In this document: one piece after another, positions 6,950 to 16,149 of the stretch | How positions within the stretch are numbered: the first letter of the stretch is position 1 | Layout of the letters: each line of letters opens with the position of its first letter | From: Oligoflexia bacterium | GTDB lineage: Bacteria > Bdellovibrionota > UBA1018 | Reading direction: 5' to 3' | Assembly: GCA_903895855.1 (NCBI GenBank) | Contig: CAITVN010000015.1 | Span: forward strand, 62,001 to 126,000 | Length of the DNA: 64,000 nucleotides | Program-made: the position numbers and the translations under genes | Notes under the pieces: generated by a model | What the model was told of the DNA's origin: nothing | Databases searched by the model: none | The model's input: the letters and a program-made list of their open reading frames with translations, nothing else

Positions 6950-8140
6950 GTGCCTCATCAAAGAGATCGATTTTTAAGTCCATGGGTTGATAAATTCATC
7001 AAGAGCACTTCTGCATTGGGCTTGGTGGGTATGCGCCAGACCGGCAAAACGACCCTATTGCGCGACTCGGCGGCGACCATCATTCGTTTTGACCAAGAGT
7101 CAAATGTATTAAAATTTTCCCGAGAATCTGAGGACATTCTCACACGAGGCCCCTTTCCGATTTTACTAGATGAAGTTCAAAAGTGTCCGTCTGCCTTTGA
7201 TGAAGTCAAGGCACAAGTCGATCAGCGTAAAACGCCCGGCCGCTTTTTGATGACGGGATCTGTGCGGTTTTCGCTCAAGAGAGAAATCCGAGAATCCATG
7301 ACCGGTCGAATGATCACGCTAGAGCTTTTGCCGCTCGGAGTAGCCGAAGCCCACAGACAAAAACTTTCGAATGCTTTTGAGCTCATTACGGCCGAGACTG
7401 ACAACGAAGAAAACATACTTGAAAACCTAGCTAATCGGCAGTGGATTACCCGTGAAAAACTCGAGCAGCATTTAAAGACGGGCGGTCTGCCAGGCATTTG
7501 CTTCAGTCGAGATCCGAGTGTACGCGCTGAACTCATGGAGAGTCACCTAGATACCCTGCTGGGGCGAGACCTCTATCAGTTGTATCAGAGTCAGCTGTCT
7601 TCAGCCCGACTTCGAACATTGCTTCAATTGCTGGCTAAAAGTGCGGGGCATCCTATCAACAGAAGTCAACTTGCCCGAGAGCTTTCAACCACTTCTCCGA
7701 CCATCTTGGCGCACCTCAAGGCGTTTGAAGCCTTGTTTCTGATTCGCCCACTTGACCAGGGGTATTATATAGAAGACCAGGGGCTTTGCTCGCACCTCTG
7801 TCAATTTGACCGACTCACTGATCTTGCGAATCTACGCCGACTCGTCTTTTCAGAAGTACAGCAGCAGTTGCACTATCGTTTTCGTTCACAGGCACAATTA
7901 TCGAGTTATACGTCAACTTCGGGAAACTCTATTCCGTTTGTGTTGAAATTTTCAACGGGGAAAACTTTGGCGATCATTCTTGACGAAGGAGACTACCCGT
8001 CAAACAGCTCACTCAAAGTAGCAACCTGGTTTCAAAAAAAACACGGTGAAAAAGCTATCTGCCTGATACTTCACTTAGGAAAAAATGGCGTGGTGGTTAA
8101 ACCGAGAGTACTGGCAATGCCACACCTTTGGATTTTCTAA
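6950..8140 (+). CDS. AAA ATPase of the AAA_14/DUF4143 family, gene 1 (degenerate C-terminal nuclease-like motif)
   Basis: 396 residues. Walker A GMRQTGKTTLL (about 27-37) and Walker B ILLDEVQKCP, then a sensor-type LMTGSVRFS, a winged-helix-like region (INRSQLARELSTTSPTILAHLK) and the DUF4143 C-terminus. In other family members the C-terminus has a PD-(D/E)xK pattern (EVDFV...ExK); here the same place reads SIPFVLKF...AIILDEGD, so the nuclease-like residues are gone. GTG start at 6950, no Shine-Dalgarno. The biological role of the family is not established. Confidence 0.85.
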   Translation: MPHQRDRFLSPWVDKFIKSTSALGLVGMRQTGKTTLLRDSAATIIRFDQESNVLKFSRESEDILTRGPFPILLDEVQKCPSAFDEVKAQVDQRKTPGRFLMTGSVRFSLKREIRESMTGRMITLELLPLGVAEAHRQKLSNAFELITAETDNEENILENLANRQWITREKLEQHLKTGGLPGICFSRDPSVRAELMESHLDTLLGRDLYQLYQSQLSSARLRTLLQLLAKSAGHPINRSQLARELSTTSPTILAHLKAFEALFLIRPLDQGYYIEDQGLCSHLCQFDRLTDLANLRRLVFSEVQQQLHYRFRSQAQLSSYTSTSGNSIPFVLKFSTGKTLAIILDEGDYPSNSSLKVATWFQKKHGEKAICLILHLGKNGVVVKPRVLAMPHLWIF

Positions 8141-8196
8141 TTTCTAAGGAAATGTGATTTGCTGTGGCCAATTAAAGTGGGGGGCGCCATTTATCG

Positions 8197-8886
8197 TCAT
8201 CTAGTCGGGCACCCACAGCCGCCTGAAAAATCTGGTTTTCTAGCGGCTGAGACAGTTTCAACACCTTCTTTAGCAATGAGTAGGGCCAAGCCAAGGGCAG
8301 CAATTGAATCGATCCACCAAAGGCTGGGGTAGACGACAAAGAGTAGACTGCCCGCAAATAAGATGATCGATAGTTTGATGCAAGCAAGTGAGCAGGCGGC
8401 ATCTTTCATGACCGTGGCGCTGTCTAATGCTTTGGCCGCTTTTGTCTTCGCTCGCCATAGAAAAAACATAAAGCTGAGGCTAGCTACCGAGATGACAAGA
8501 CCCGAAAGTGTAGTTGACGGATGCGAGCCTCCCTTGAGTTGAGTTAAAGACGCAACGGTAGTACCCAGTGCTAGGCAAATAAATAATACCCCAATGCCCA
8601 TGGTAGCACGGCGCTCTCGGTTGATCGAGGGCATCAGCTGTTGCTTGGATTCGCTTTGAAATCGCCATAACACTAAAATAGCTGATGCCACTTCAATCAT
8701 GCTATCGGCCCCAAACCCAGCGAGCGCTACCGAGTCGTCGCTGACTCCGAAGCCAATTGCAACAACTCCTTCGAGTAGATTATAGCCGATCGTGAACCAG
8801 GCGAGGTAAAGAATCCAGCGTACCCAATGTTTGTGTTGCGAAGCTTGTACGGGGTTCGACAGCAAAGCTTGTGAGGGTGTTTGCAC
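8197..8886 (-). CDS. Cation transporter (short CDF-like family) of the feo operon
   Basis: 229 residues, GTG start, 6 nt after the Cys-rich Feo gene. Six hydrophobic segments; the motif GFGADSMIEV and the later DAACSLACIKLS and WWIDSIAA segments mark the short CDF-like cation transporter family, which lacks the large cytoplasmic domain. The tail ends in GGCGC, which may bind metal. As the last gene of the ferrous-iron operon it probably exports or redistributes Fe2+ or a similar metal (inferred). Confidence 0.75.
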   Translation of the reverse strand: MQTPSQALLSNPVQASQHKHWVRWILYLAWFTIGYNLLEGVVAIGFGVSDDSVALAGFGADSMIEVASAILVLWRFQSESKQQLMPSINRERRATMGIGVLFICLALGTTVASLTQLKGGSHPSTTLSGLVISVASLSFMFFLWRAKTKAAKALDSATVMKDAACSLACIKLSIILFAGSLLFVVYPSLWWIDSIAALGLALLIAKEGVETVSAARKPDFSGGCGCPTR

Positions 8887-8892
8887 AAAAAA

Positions 8893-9147
8893 TTACTGAC
8901 TTTTCTCACTGCAAGAGCGCGTTGGTGCCGAAGCCTGAGTCTGGCGGGGTTGAGTTTGTGGGGTCACCTTCTGTGGGCTCTCAGTGATAGTCTGAGCGGG
9001 GCCGCAACCGCTACACCCGCCGCAGCCGGGCTTTGCAGTCTTAGAGGTCATTCGTTTCATTGAGGCTGAGATTTTCGTATAAAAATAGAAGGTGGCACCA
9101 CCCAAAAGTACTGAGACGACGACAGTTTCTAAAACACTAGCGTTCAT
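8893..9147 (-). CDS. FeoB-associated Cys-rich membrane protein
   Basis: 84 residues starting at MNASVLETVVV; this start gives a 4-nt overlap with feoB. One membrane helix (about 5-25), then the cysteine cluster GCGGCSGCG and a Gln/Thr/Pro-rich tail. Small Cys-rich proteins of this design accompany FeoB in many bacteria and are sometimes called FeoC-like or FeoB-associated. Likely role: partner of FeoB at the inner membrane. Confidence 0.8.
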   Translation of the reverse strand: MNASVLETVVVSVLLGGATFYFYTKISASMKRMTSKTAKPGCGGCSGCGPAQTITESPQKVTPQTQPRQTQASAPTRSCSEKSQ

Positions 9148-11426
9148 ATAAAAAATCCTGAAATGTTGTAAAACGAGAATGAGATGACATAGGCGATAGC
9201 GGTTAGTCCACCAAATTGTAATAGGGCCCATCCCCATTTTCCTGATTCGCGGCGGGTAATCGCGACCGTGGCCATGCAAGGCGTCGCAATCAGCATAAAG
9301 AGAATCAAAGAGAACCCGACTCTTGCCGTGTACATTCCTTTTAAGGCGGTTTGTAGGTCGGTGGTGTTTTCAGAGTCGCCTCCTAGGGCATACATGACTC
9401 CCATCTGGGCTACAAAAACTTCTTTGGCAGCAAACGCACCCAAGATACCAACTCCGATTTTCCAGTCAAATCCCAAGGGTTTGATGATGGGCTCTATGAA
9501 ATGTCCAATCCGACCTGATGCCGAAAAAATCAAAGACTCAGAGTTGCGTCGCAATTCGACTTGCTCAGGCGTGAGCCAGTTGGCCCTTTCAGATTCAGGC
9601 ACCGATGGCGGTACTGTTGCACTGCCTTGGGCGGCGGCTTGACTGGTTTGGCCGGCTTGAGCAGATTCAATGACATGAACTTGTCCGGCTGCGACCGCAG
9701 CATCAATATCGAAGTGTTGTTTCTGAGGGTAGCGGGTCAGTACCCACATCAGAATCGATACCGCTAAGATGGTGGTTCCGGCTTTTTGCAGATAAAGCCA
9801 AGCTCGCTCGACCATGCGATTGAACACGGCTCGAGCAGTGGGAAGTCGATAGGGCGGAAGTTCCATCACAAACGGTGCGTCTTCACCTTTTAAAATCGTT
9901 TTTCTCAGCAAGAAGGCTAGTACGAAGGCCAGCGCGATACCGATCATATAGATCATCCAAAGCACGCCGGCTCTTTGCGTGGGGGCGAAAAAGGCGGGAA
10001 CGAGTAACATCCAGATCGGAAGCCGGGCGCCGCAAGACATCAGCGGTAACACTAACATCGTTGTGAGGCGGTCGCGTTCATTCTCAAGAGTTCGCGTGGC
10101 CATGATTGCAGGAACACTGCACCCAAAGCCGCTCATGAGCGGAATAAAACTTCGGCCATGTAAGCCGAAAATGTGCATCAAGCGGTCCATGAGAAACGCC
10201 GCTCTCGCCATGTAGCCAGTGTCTTCAAGAAAAGCGAGGCACATGAAAAGCAAAAGAATGTTCGGTAAAAATACGATCACGCCACCAACGCCAGCGATAA
10301 TGCCATCGACCAGTAGCGACCTCAGAACTGAATCAGAGCCCACGGGCCAGAGCGCGGAGATCGATTTACCAAGAAGGTCGGCCCCAGTTTTGATCCACTC
10401 CATCGGTAGTTCGCCGCCCTTGAAAGTAATCCAGAAAACGGCGTACATAATGAGTGCGAAGAAAGGTAAGCCTAAAAGGCGATGACCTAAAATCGCATCG
10501 ATGCGATCTGAAACGATTCTGGCGTTTTCGACTGGCTGGCGAGTCACGACTTCGCGAAGCAGGCCGTCGACGAAACCATAGTACCTGCCCATCACAAAGA
10601 GTGCGATATCGTCGCCGGTTTCGGCTTCAATTGTTGAGCGCAGTCGGTTCGCCACTTCAATGGCCTCTTGCCCTTGTTTGCCCTGGGCTTGCACCAATTC
10701 GCGGGTATATTGGTCATCAAGTAAAAGTCTCATCGCGACCCAAGCATATCCTTCGGTGCCGCCGAGGGCTTGGGTGCGGGGTAGTTTTTCACAAAGTCGT
10801 TGCAGTGCAAGGGTGAGTCGGTCACCGAGTACGAGACGAGATTGCGGTGCTTTATTCGCTGCAACTTTTTGAACAGCCAACTTCAAGGCTTCCATGCCGA
10901 TGCCTCGATGGGCTACAGTTTCGATAACCGGAAATCCTAAGAGCGTTTCAAGTTGTTTGAGGTCTAGTTCTTGTCCGTTTTTTTTGGCTTCGTCAGACAT
11001 GTTTAAACAGAGAACGAGATTGGCCCCCAGCTGCATGAGCTGGCATACAAAAACGAGGCTTCGATTGAGAGTGGTCGAATCAACCACGGCGATGACGACG
11101 TCGTATCCGCCCTTAAGCAATTCTTTTTGTGCTATTTGTTCTTCGGGTGAGTAACCGTTTAAACTGTAGGTGCCCGGCAAATCGAGAACTTTGCAATTGG
11201 CATTGCCCACTTTGTACTCGCCTTCGCGTTTTTCGACGGTAACACCAGGGTAGTTACCCACGTGTTGGCGTAGGCCGGTGAGCGCATTAAAAATCGAGGT
11301 TTTTCCTGAATTTGGATTTCCGGCGAGGGCGACGCTAATGGGTTTAATAAAATCCAGCGATTTTCCTGAACCATTTTTTGGCGGGGCAATTGTTTGATGT
11401 CTTAATTGATTGAGTTCTTTTTCCAC
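9144..11426 (-). CDS. feoB: Ferrous iron transporter FeoB
   Basis: About 760 residues. The N-terminal G domain has G1 GNPNSGKTS, G3 DLPGTYSLNGYS and G4 NMSDE; the helical spacer and two Gate domains follow (FIPLMSGFGCSVPAIMATRT; LILFMLIATPCMATVAITRR). GTG at 11426 is preferred because AAAGGTG lies 7 nt before it; GTG 11435 is the longer alternative. FeoB brings Fe2+ into the cytoplasm using GTP. It follows a DtxR-FeoA fusion gene by about 30 nt. In delta-type magnetotactic bacteria feo genes accompany magnetosome genes; here they are 3 kb from mamB. Confidence 0.95.
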   Translation of the reverse strand: MEKELNQLRHQTIAPPKNGSGKSLDFIKPISVALAGNPNSGKTSIFNALTGLRQHVGNYPGVTVEKREGEYKVGNANCKVLDLPGTYSLNGYSPEEQIAQKELLKGGYDVVIAVVDSTTLNRSLVFVCQLMQLGANLVLCLNMSDEAKKNGQELDLKQLETLLGFPVIETVAHRGIGMEALKLAVQKVAANKAPQSRLVLGDRLTLALQRLCEKLPRTQALGGTEGYAWVAMRLLLDDQYTRELVQAQGKQGQEAIEVANRLRSTIEAETGDDIALFVMGRYYGFVDGLLREVVTRQPVENARIVSDRIDAILGHRLLGLPFFALIMYAVFWITFKGGELPMEWIKTGADLLGKSISALWPVGSDSVLRSLLVDGIIAGVGGVIVFLPNILLLFMCLAFLEDTGYMARAAFLMDRLMHIFGLHGRSFIPLMSGFGCSVPAIMATRTLENERDRLTTMLVLPLMSCGARLPIWMLLVPAFFAPTQRAGVLWMIYMIGIALAFVLAFLLRKTILKGEDAPFVMELPPYRLPTARAVFNRMVERAWLYLQKAGTTILAVSILMWVLTRYPQKQHFDIDAAVAAGQVHVIESAQAGQTSQAAAQGSATVPPSVPESERANWLTPEQVELRRNSESLIFSASGRIGHFIEPIIKPLGFDWKIGVGILGAFAAKEVFVAQMGVMYALGGDSENTTDLQTALKGMYTARVGFSLILFMLIATPCMATVAITRRESGKWGWALLQFGGLTAIAYVISFSFYNISGFFI

Positions 11427-11460
11427 AGAGATCACCTTTCAGTCTTGATTTTGAATCTGA

Positions 11461-12279
11461 TTAATCTTGAGTTACGATGATGGCTTCAGATTCTTTTCGG
11501 CGCAGCGAGATCTGCCCACCTTGAAGCCTTACCCAAATTGGATCGCCGGCGGGCGCTCGGCGTTCGACTTTAATGACCGTGTCGGGCATGATGCCCATGT
11601 CGAGTAAGCGTTGTCGAATGGCGCCTCGACCACGAACCTCGGTCACGACGGCACGTTCGCCAGCTTTTAGTTCGGCCACTGATAAGCTATTCAGGCCCGA
11701 GGATTGGCCAGATTTTTTTGAAGCAATAAATTTTTGAAAGTCGCCGACTATTCGCGCACCCTCTGAGGTGTTTCGAACGAACTCGATGAATTTTTCGATG
11801 TGGTCCATACCTTCGGCGTTAAGCGAGTGTTCCATGGCGCAGGCATTGGCTTCGGCTATGTCGCTGGGCATAGCTAAAATTTCTTCGAAAAGTCGAAGCA
11901 ACAAACGGTGCCGTGAAAAAGTGCGTATCGCGGCTTTCTCGCCGTCGACCGTTAGGGTGAATGAGTCGCTATTGTTAATGCGGCCTTTGCCGCCAAAATC
12001 AACTAACCCTAACACCTGAAGTTGCTCGACGAGCTGCAGTGTTTCGCGAGGATTCGCGGCACGAATGCGTGCGATCTTTTCAATGCTAGCGACCTTATGC
12101 TCGCGAGCCAGTAAGTAGACGGTTTCAAGGGTATCTTCAAGAGCACTGGGTAAATCGTGTGCGTTCAAAGATTGAGGTAACGATTCGGTTAAGGATTCGC
12201 TCAATGATTCGACTGATGATTCGACTGATGATTCGACTGACGAGGGTTCAGTTTCTTTTTTTTGGCTTTGGTTTAACAT
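11461..12279 (-). CDS. DtxR/MntR-type regulator fused to FeoA
   Basis: 272 residues: a low-complexity start (about 10-40) built from repeated SSVE units encoded by a 12-bp tandem repeat; a winged-helix domain (45-105); a DtxR dimerisation/metal domain with CAMEH, matching the Cys-x-x-Glu-His metal ligands of DtxR; and a FeoA SH3-like domain (198-272; GRGAIRQRLLDMGIMP, then LRRKESEAIIV). FeoA assists FeoB; DtxR proteins repress iron genes when Fe2+ binds. As first gene of the operon, this fusion could sense iron and both repress and assist uptake. Confidence 0.9.
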   Translation of the reverse strand: MLNQSQKKETEPSSVESSVESSVESLSESLTESLPQSLNAHDLPSALEDTLETVYLLAREHKVASIEKIARIRAANPRETLQLVEQLQVLGLVDFGGKGRINNSDSFTLTVDGEKAAIRTFSRHRLLLRLFEEILAMPSDIAEANACAMEHSLNAEGMDHIEKFIEFVRNTSEGARIVGDFQKFIASKKSGQSSGLNSLSVAELKAGERAVVTEVRGRGAIRQRLLDMGIMPDTVIKVERRAPAGDPIWVRLQGGQISLRRKESEAIIVTQD

Positions 12280-12313
12280 GGCTCAATCTTACCCTCTCTA
12301 GGGTTGAAAAACA

Positions 12314-12339
12314 ACAATAATGAGAATTGGTATCAATAT
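12314..12339. promoter_or_regulatory. Fur-box-like site upstream of the feo operon
   Basis: AATAATGAGAATTGGTATCA and following bases resemble the hexamer array of a Fur box (NATWAT units), with several mismatches, 35-60 nt upstream of the DtxR-FeoA start. Could serve Fur or the operon's own DtxR protein. Confidence 0.45.
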
Positions 12340-12368
12340 CGTGTCGTTGTGGTGTCTCTGTAGTCTTA

Positions 12369-12770
12369 TTAGGGGGTTGCCGGACCTTGGGGTTTCTCGA
12401 TTTTCTCCCAAATTAGGGTTACTTCGGGTGAAATTTGCAGAGAAAGTACGCCAGAAATGCCGAAAGAGGCATAGGGAGCAATACCTAAGTAGAATTCTCT
12501 AAATTCCCACGGCGAGGCCTGGGTTGACGCAACTTCTGACGAAAAAGCGGCGTCGGCATTTTCGATGATGCTGCTCAAATGGCTAGTCAAATCACCACGC
12601 AGGTGACCATTCGGGTGATTGCTAGGGGCATTACTGGGACTGTTTCTGCTTTCGGCGCATACTGGGGTTGAGATCGCGGTCAGTGCCGTTACCGCGGTTA
12701 GTGCGGTTAGTGCGGTTAGTGCGAATAAAATGGAGTTTGAAGAAAAATTTGAAGTCATGCGTTTGAACAT
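12369..12770 (-). CDS. Secreted small protein of the porin operon
   Basis: 133 residues, AGGAG 10 nt before ATG. The signal peptide core (ALTALTALTAVTALTAI) comes from a 9-bp tandem repeat at 12676-12720. The C-terminus reads GIAPYASFGISGVLSLQISP then VTLIWEK, a pattern echoed in the two preceding genes of the same operon (GLGPIFAVSGQKGITLIYS in the 139-residue one). No known family recognised; probably periplasmic or outer membrane. Last gene of the run. Confidence 0.6.
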   Translation of the reverse strand: MFKRMTSNFSSNSILFALTALTALTAVTALTAISTPVCAESRNSPSNAPSNHPNGHLRGDLTSHLSSIIENADAAFSSEVASTQASPWEFREFYLGIAPYASFGISGVLSLQISPEVTLIWEKIEKPQGPATP

Positions 12771-12845
12771 TTTTTAAGGTCTCCTGACGATTTTTTGTCG
12801 TCTTTTAGGGGTTTCCTAGGTTTTTGTGAAGATTGTTAGTTATTT

Positions 12846-14288
12846 CTAGAATTGACTGTTGGTAAAACCCAGCTCGACGATGCCTTGGCCGCTCGCGGTG
12901 GCTAAGCCGAATGCACCCGAAGCCGAAGCATCGAATTCGGTCGAGAGTTCGGCAACTTTCCATCGTCCATGCTTTGAATTGGCTGCCCTTCTGGCGAAGT
13001 AAGTTCCCATGCGAACGGCTTTACTTAAGCCTCTACGCAGGCGTGAGCGTTTGATTTTGTAGAGTACGCGGTCGCGACCGAAACGTGACTTTGATTTGTC
13101 GACTTCAAACTCGACACCCTGACGAGTGGCCAAATCTAAAGCACTTTGATCGGGCGCCTGACCGATGAGGTATATCGGCTCTTCGTTGTCGACTCGAAAG
13201 TCGGTAGTGGGCAAGGCCGCGCTTGTATTTACCGCTAAGGTTTCAGCCAGGTTTTCAGTTTCGCGTTCAAACTCAATGCTTCCGGTAACTGAGGCCGTTG
13301 TTTGCGCGAGGCCGATCTGAAAGCCACCAGTGATGGCGATTCCAAGGCGAATGACGTCAAGTGAGAATCCACTTTTTTCTATATTTTCTATTGAAGGCAG
13401 AATCGAGTCTAAGTCAGTGCCGATCGCGCTTACGAAATGGTCGAGATTTCTGGTGAGTCGGTCAGCAGGCTCTTGAGCCTGACCCGATTCGGCTAAGGTT
13501 GCGGGTTGGGGTTCGGCACCCTCTTGAGAGGTGCGATCCCAATCAAACCGAAATGAAACTGCGGCGCCCACCGTCGCAAACGGCAGTACCATACCCGAAG
13601 CGTCAAAGCCCATTTCGAGTCTGAATTTTTGGGGCCGCCACTTTGCGTGTGAGGTGTTGATGTCGTATAAACTGGTGGCGATCGCTCTAAATCGTTCGGT
13701 AGCGTAGCTGACATTTTTTCTAAATTGAGCTTCGTTCTTGATGAGTTTTGACGATAAGGCGCCGCGAATAACGGGTTCTACTTGTTGAGTGAGATTGGCG
13801 GTACGCGGATTTCCAGAGACCAAGACTTTTGGTCGCCGGTCGCTGTTTTCGTTGCCTCTCGAATTTTTTTGGCTGCCAGTTGCAGAGGTGGGTTTCCAGA
13901 CAGTCTGAACAGCCGCGGTGCCTCCGAAAAGTAGTGGTCCAAAAATTCCGCTGGCAGTCAGGCCGAGTTTCGAAACCACGGCGCAAAGTCGCCAAGGAAC
14001 CAAGCCTTCAATTGGCGAAGCCTCTGGTGACGACTCTTGAGTGGCTTCTTCAATTGCTTTTGAATGCAAACTCAGCGTCTCTTCAATTGCGTCTGTGGTC
14101 TTTCTATTTACGTCTGACGGCGTTTCTGAATCTTCGGTGCTGGCGATGTCGTACCAATCAGTTGGCAGCGAAGCATTTGTGGTCGGTCGTTTGAACCGAC
14201 AGCTTGAGAGGGCTGACATTAAAAGAACAAGAAGAATGCTCAAAAAGGGCTTAGTTAAATGCATTTTGATCGGGGCTCTATTTTTCAT
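12846..14288 (-). CDS. Lipoprotein of unknown function
   Basis: 480 residues with AGGAG 10 nt before ATG 14288; an internal ATG at 14264 is possible. Lipobox LSSC after the hydrophobic segment marks an outer- or inner-membrane lipoprotein. The body has several alternating Gly/Ala stretches (FGPLLFGGTAAVQTVW; GIAITGGFQIGLAQTTASVT; ASASGAFGLATASGQG) that resemble strand-rich repeats shared with the small neighbour proteins. Same strand and operon as the OprB-like porin. No family recognised. Confidence 0.65.
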   Translation of the reverse strand: MKNRAPIKMHLTKPFLSILLVLLMSALSSCRFKRPTTNASLPTDWYDIASTEDSETPSDVNRKTTDAIEETLSLHSKAIEEATQESSPEASPIEGLVPWRLCAVVSKLGLTASGIFGPLLFGGTAAVQTVWKPTSATGSQKNSRGNENSDRRPKVLVSGNPRTANLTQQVEPVIRGALSSKLIKNEAQFRKNVSYATERFRAIATSLYDINTSHAKWRPQKFRLEMGFDASGMVLPFATVGAAVSFRFDWDRTSQEGAEPQPATLAESGQAQEPADRLTRNLDHFVSAIGTDLDSILPSIENIEKSGFSLDVIRLGIAITGGFQIGLAQTTASVTGSIEFERETENLAETLAVNTSAALPTTDFRVDNEEPIYLIGQAPDQSALDLATRQGVEFEVDKSKSRFGRDRVLYKIKRSRLRRGLSKAVRMGTYFARRAANSKHGRWKVAELSTEFDASASGAFGLATASGQGIVELGFTNSQF

Positions 14289-14332
14289 CGGGCGAAGACT
14301 CCTAATAAAGGTATTTTTTAAACTGTTTGTAT

Positions 14333-14752
14333 TTACGGAAGGATCGGATCAGCGCTGTTTGAATAGATCAGAGTGATTCCTTTTTGCCCGCTGACCGCGA
14401 ATATCGGGCCTAGGCCGGCAGTTAGGGTCACTGATAGGCCAACACCGACCGTGCGTAGCATCCAGGCGTTTGAGTCTTTTGAATCTTTTCGGGTTGAATC
14501 TTTTCGGATGGCGTTCGAGACCGTCAGTGCGTTGAGTGACTGAAGGGTTGACTCGTTAACCGATGCAATGACCTGTTTGAGTGAATCAGTGTAGGTCGTC
14601 GCTGAAACAGCAACACTAGCGGGTTGACGATTTTTGTCTAAGCCTACGATTTGTTGTTCGCCCGCAGTACTCGTTGCGGGTAAAAGAGCGGTCGCCAAAA
14701 AGGCCGCGAAACCAACTGCGAAGGGTGTTGTGAATTGAATGTCGAGTTTCAT
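14333..14752 (-). CDS. Small secreted protein following the porin
   Basis: 139 residues, start 1 nt after the porin stop, with AGGTGG about 9 nt upstream. Signal peptide (residues 1-31, ending STAGE). The last 45 residues (MLRTVGVGLSVTLTAGLGP, then FAVSGQKGITLIYS) are Gly-rich and resemble the C-termini of the lipoprotein and the 133-residue protein of the operon. Function unknown. Confidence 0.6.
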   Translation of the reverse strand: MKLDIQFTTPFAVGFAAFLATALLPATSTAGEQQIVGLDKNRQPASVAVSATTYTDSLKQVIASVNESTLQSLNALTVSNAIRKDSTRKDSKDSNAWMLRTVGVGLSVTLTAGLGPIFAVSGQKGITLIYSNSADPILP

Positions 14753-14753
14753 A

Positions 14754-15908
14754 TTAGAGTACCACCTGTAGGCGTAGCGAGCCCACGACTGCGTTGTCTG
14801 CCGTTGAATTCATGCCCGGATTTATGATCACTTGAAGGTCGGGTTGTACGATGAACCATTGTTTGACCTTGGTTTGGTAAGTGAACTCAATGGCAGTTTC
14901 ACGCGCGAGGTTCGGCCCTAAATCGAGGTCGTTGGCCGACTTCGCTTGTGTGATCGCAAGACCTAGTTGGTCTTCGTCGCGAGTCTGAATCAACCCGGTA
15001 TAGTTAAGGCCAGTCGCCCAAGAATGATCGATCGAACCCCGAGCGCTTAGCCCTACTCTAAAAAATCCACTGAGGCCTCGTGGGTCGCGGGAGCTCGGTG
15101 AATAAAGTTTTTGATTTGCCATAAAGTAGGCGCCTCGTGCGTGTTCTTGCGCGGTGTAGGTCCAAGCTGCGATTGAGTAGCGGCCATCGAAATCGCCGAT
15201 TTTCTGGTTACGCGCCATTTCAGCAATCGCTAGACCACCGTCTTCAGAAGACAGCGGCGTGCCACCAGGTACTCCATCATAGAGTGCCGTTGAGATTTCC
15301 CAATCGGCCATCGGCCGTATTCTCGCTCGAATTGCCATGCCTGACTCAGGAAATATCGAAGGGCCGTTTGCGCCGGTGTGTGACAGTTCGGGGCCGACAC
15401 CGAAAGAACTATTCGCGAAAAGTTTAGAGGCATCAGTTGAATAAAACTCTGAATTCAAATCGTGGTACCCCGCTAAGACTGATAGAGCACCATCGTTGAA
15501 TTCTTTTTGTACCCAGGCCTGGTAAAGTCTGACAGCTTTTGGTGCGTCGATATTGCTCGAAACTTGAACGTCGCCGACTGAGCGGGCTAGTGAATCGCCG
15601 TGAGTGGCCAGACCTTGTACGAAGAGGCTGGTGCCGCTCAGACTCGCTAACTGCGCTAGGTCGAGGCGGGCATCGATCAATAGGTTTCCGGCTTGATTGA
15701 GTTTATGTTCAATACCGCCGCTTAGCAGCCCACTGGTTTGGGCGGTATACGATAATCCTAACGAGTAGGCTTTGTCGGCTTGCGGAGCGGTGGCTTCAGT
15801 TGTCGCAGGGGGGGCGTCAGCGCGATCAGTCGAATCGGCATAGCTCAGAGTCTCGAAAGTAAGAACGCATATAGCGAAGATTGTCATAGTAAATCGGCGA
15901 CTTAGCAT
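14754..15908 (-). CDS. OprB-like carbohydrate-selective porin
   Basis: 384 residues with signal peptide (ending LSYAD). Strand-rich sequence with OprB-family features: YTAQTSGLLSGGIEHK near the start, YQAWVQKEF, LAGYHDLNSEFYST, GIQ-like ending IINPGMNSTADNAVVGSLR and a hydrophobic C-terminal strand LQVVL. These outer-membrane barrels pass sugars or other small solutes. It starts about 100 nt from a strong Fur box, so expression is probably iron-controlled, unusual for a sugar porin. Confidence 0.82.
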   Translation of the reverse strand: MLSRRFTMTIFAICVLTFETLSYADSTDRADAPPATTEATAPQADKAYSLGLSYTAQTSGLLSGGIEHKLNQAGNLLIDARLDLAQLASLSGTSLFVQGLATHGDSLARSVGDVQVSSNIDAPKAVRLYQAWVQKEFNDGALSVLAGYHDLNSEFYSTDASKLFANSSFGVGPELSHTGANGPSIFPESGMAIRARIRPMADWEISTALYDGVPGGTPLSSEDGGLAIAEMARNQKIGDFDGRYSIAAWTYTAQEHARGAYFMANQKLYSPSSRDPRGLSGFFRVGLSARGSIDHSWATGLNYTGLIQTRDEDQLGLAITQAKSANDLDLGPNLARETAIEFTYQTKVKQWFIVQPDLQVIINPGMNSTADNAVVGSLRLQVVL

Positions 15909-16005
15909 AGAAGTGTTAGCTCCTCATTTTGTTTTGGCTGTCATGTCTGTTTCTGTCCTGGTGGTTACTGGCCAAGTTCTTGGGTAGCAACCTCAGGTTT
16001 GTTCA

Positions 16006-16028
16006 ATAATGATAATGTTTATCATTAT
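16006..16028. promoter_or_regulatory. Fur box between the divergent porin and symporter genes
   Basis: Perfect inverted repeat ATAATGATAA-tgt-TTATCATTAT, followed by CATT; nearly identical to the classical Fur consensus. It lies about 100 nt upstream of the OprB-like gene (minus) and 120-160 nt upstream of the MHS symporter (plus) and could control either or both. Confidence 0.82.
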
Positions 16029-16149
16029 CATTCATCACAAAGTCAAGTTACTTTTTTTGGCCATTAGAAAAAAGGGCCAACTGGCGGTCTAGGTCGAGGG
16101 CCCATGCTAAAAGATTAAGGCTTCTTCTTGTTGTCAACTCAGCGTAGGT

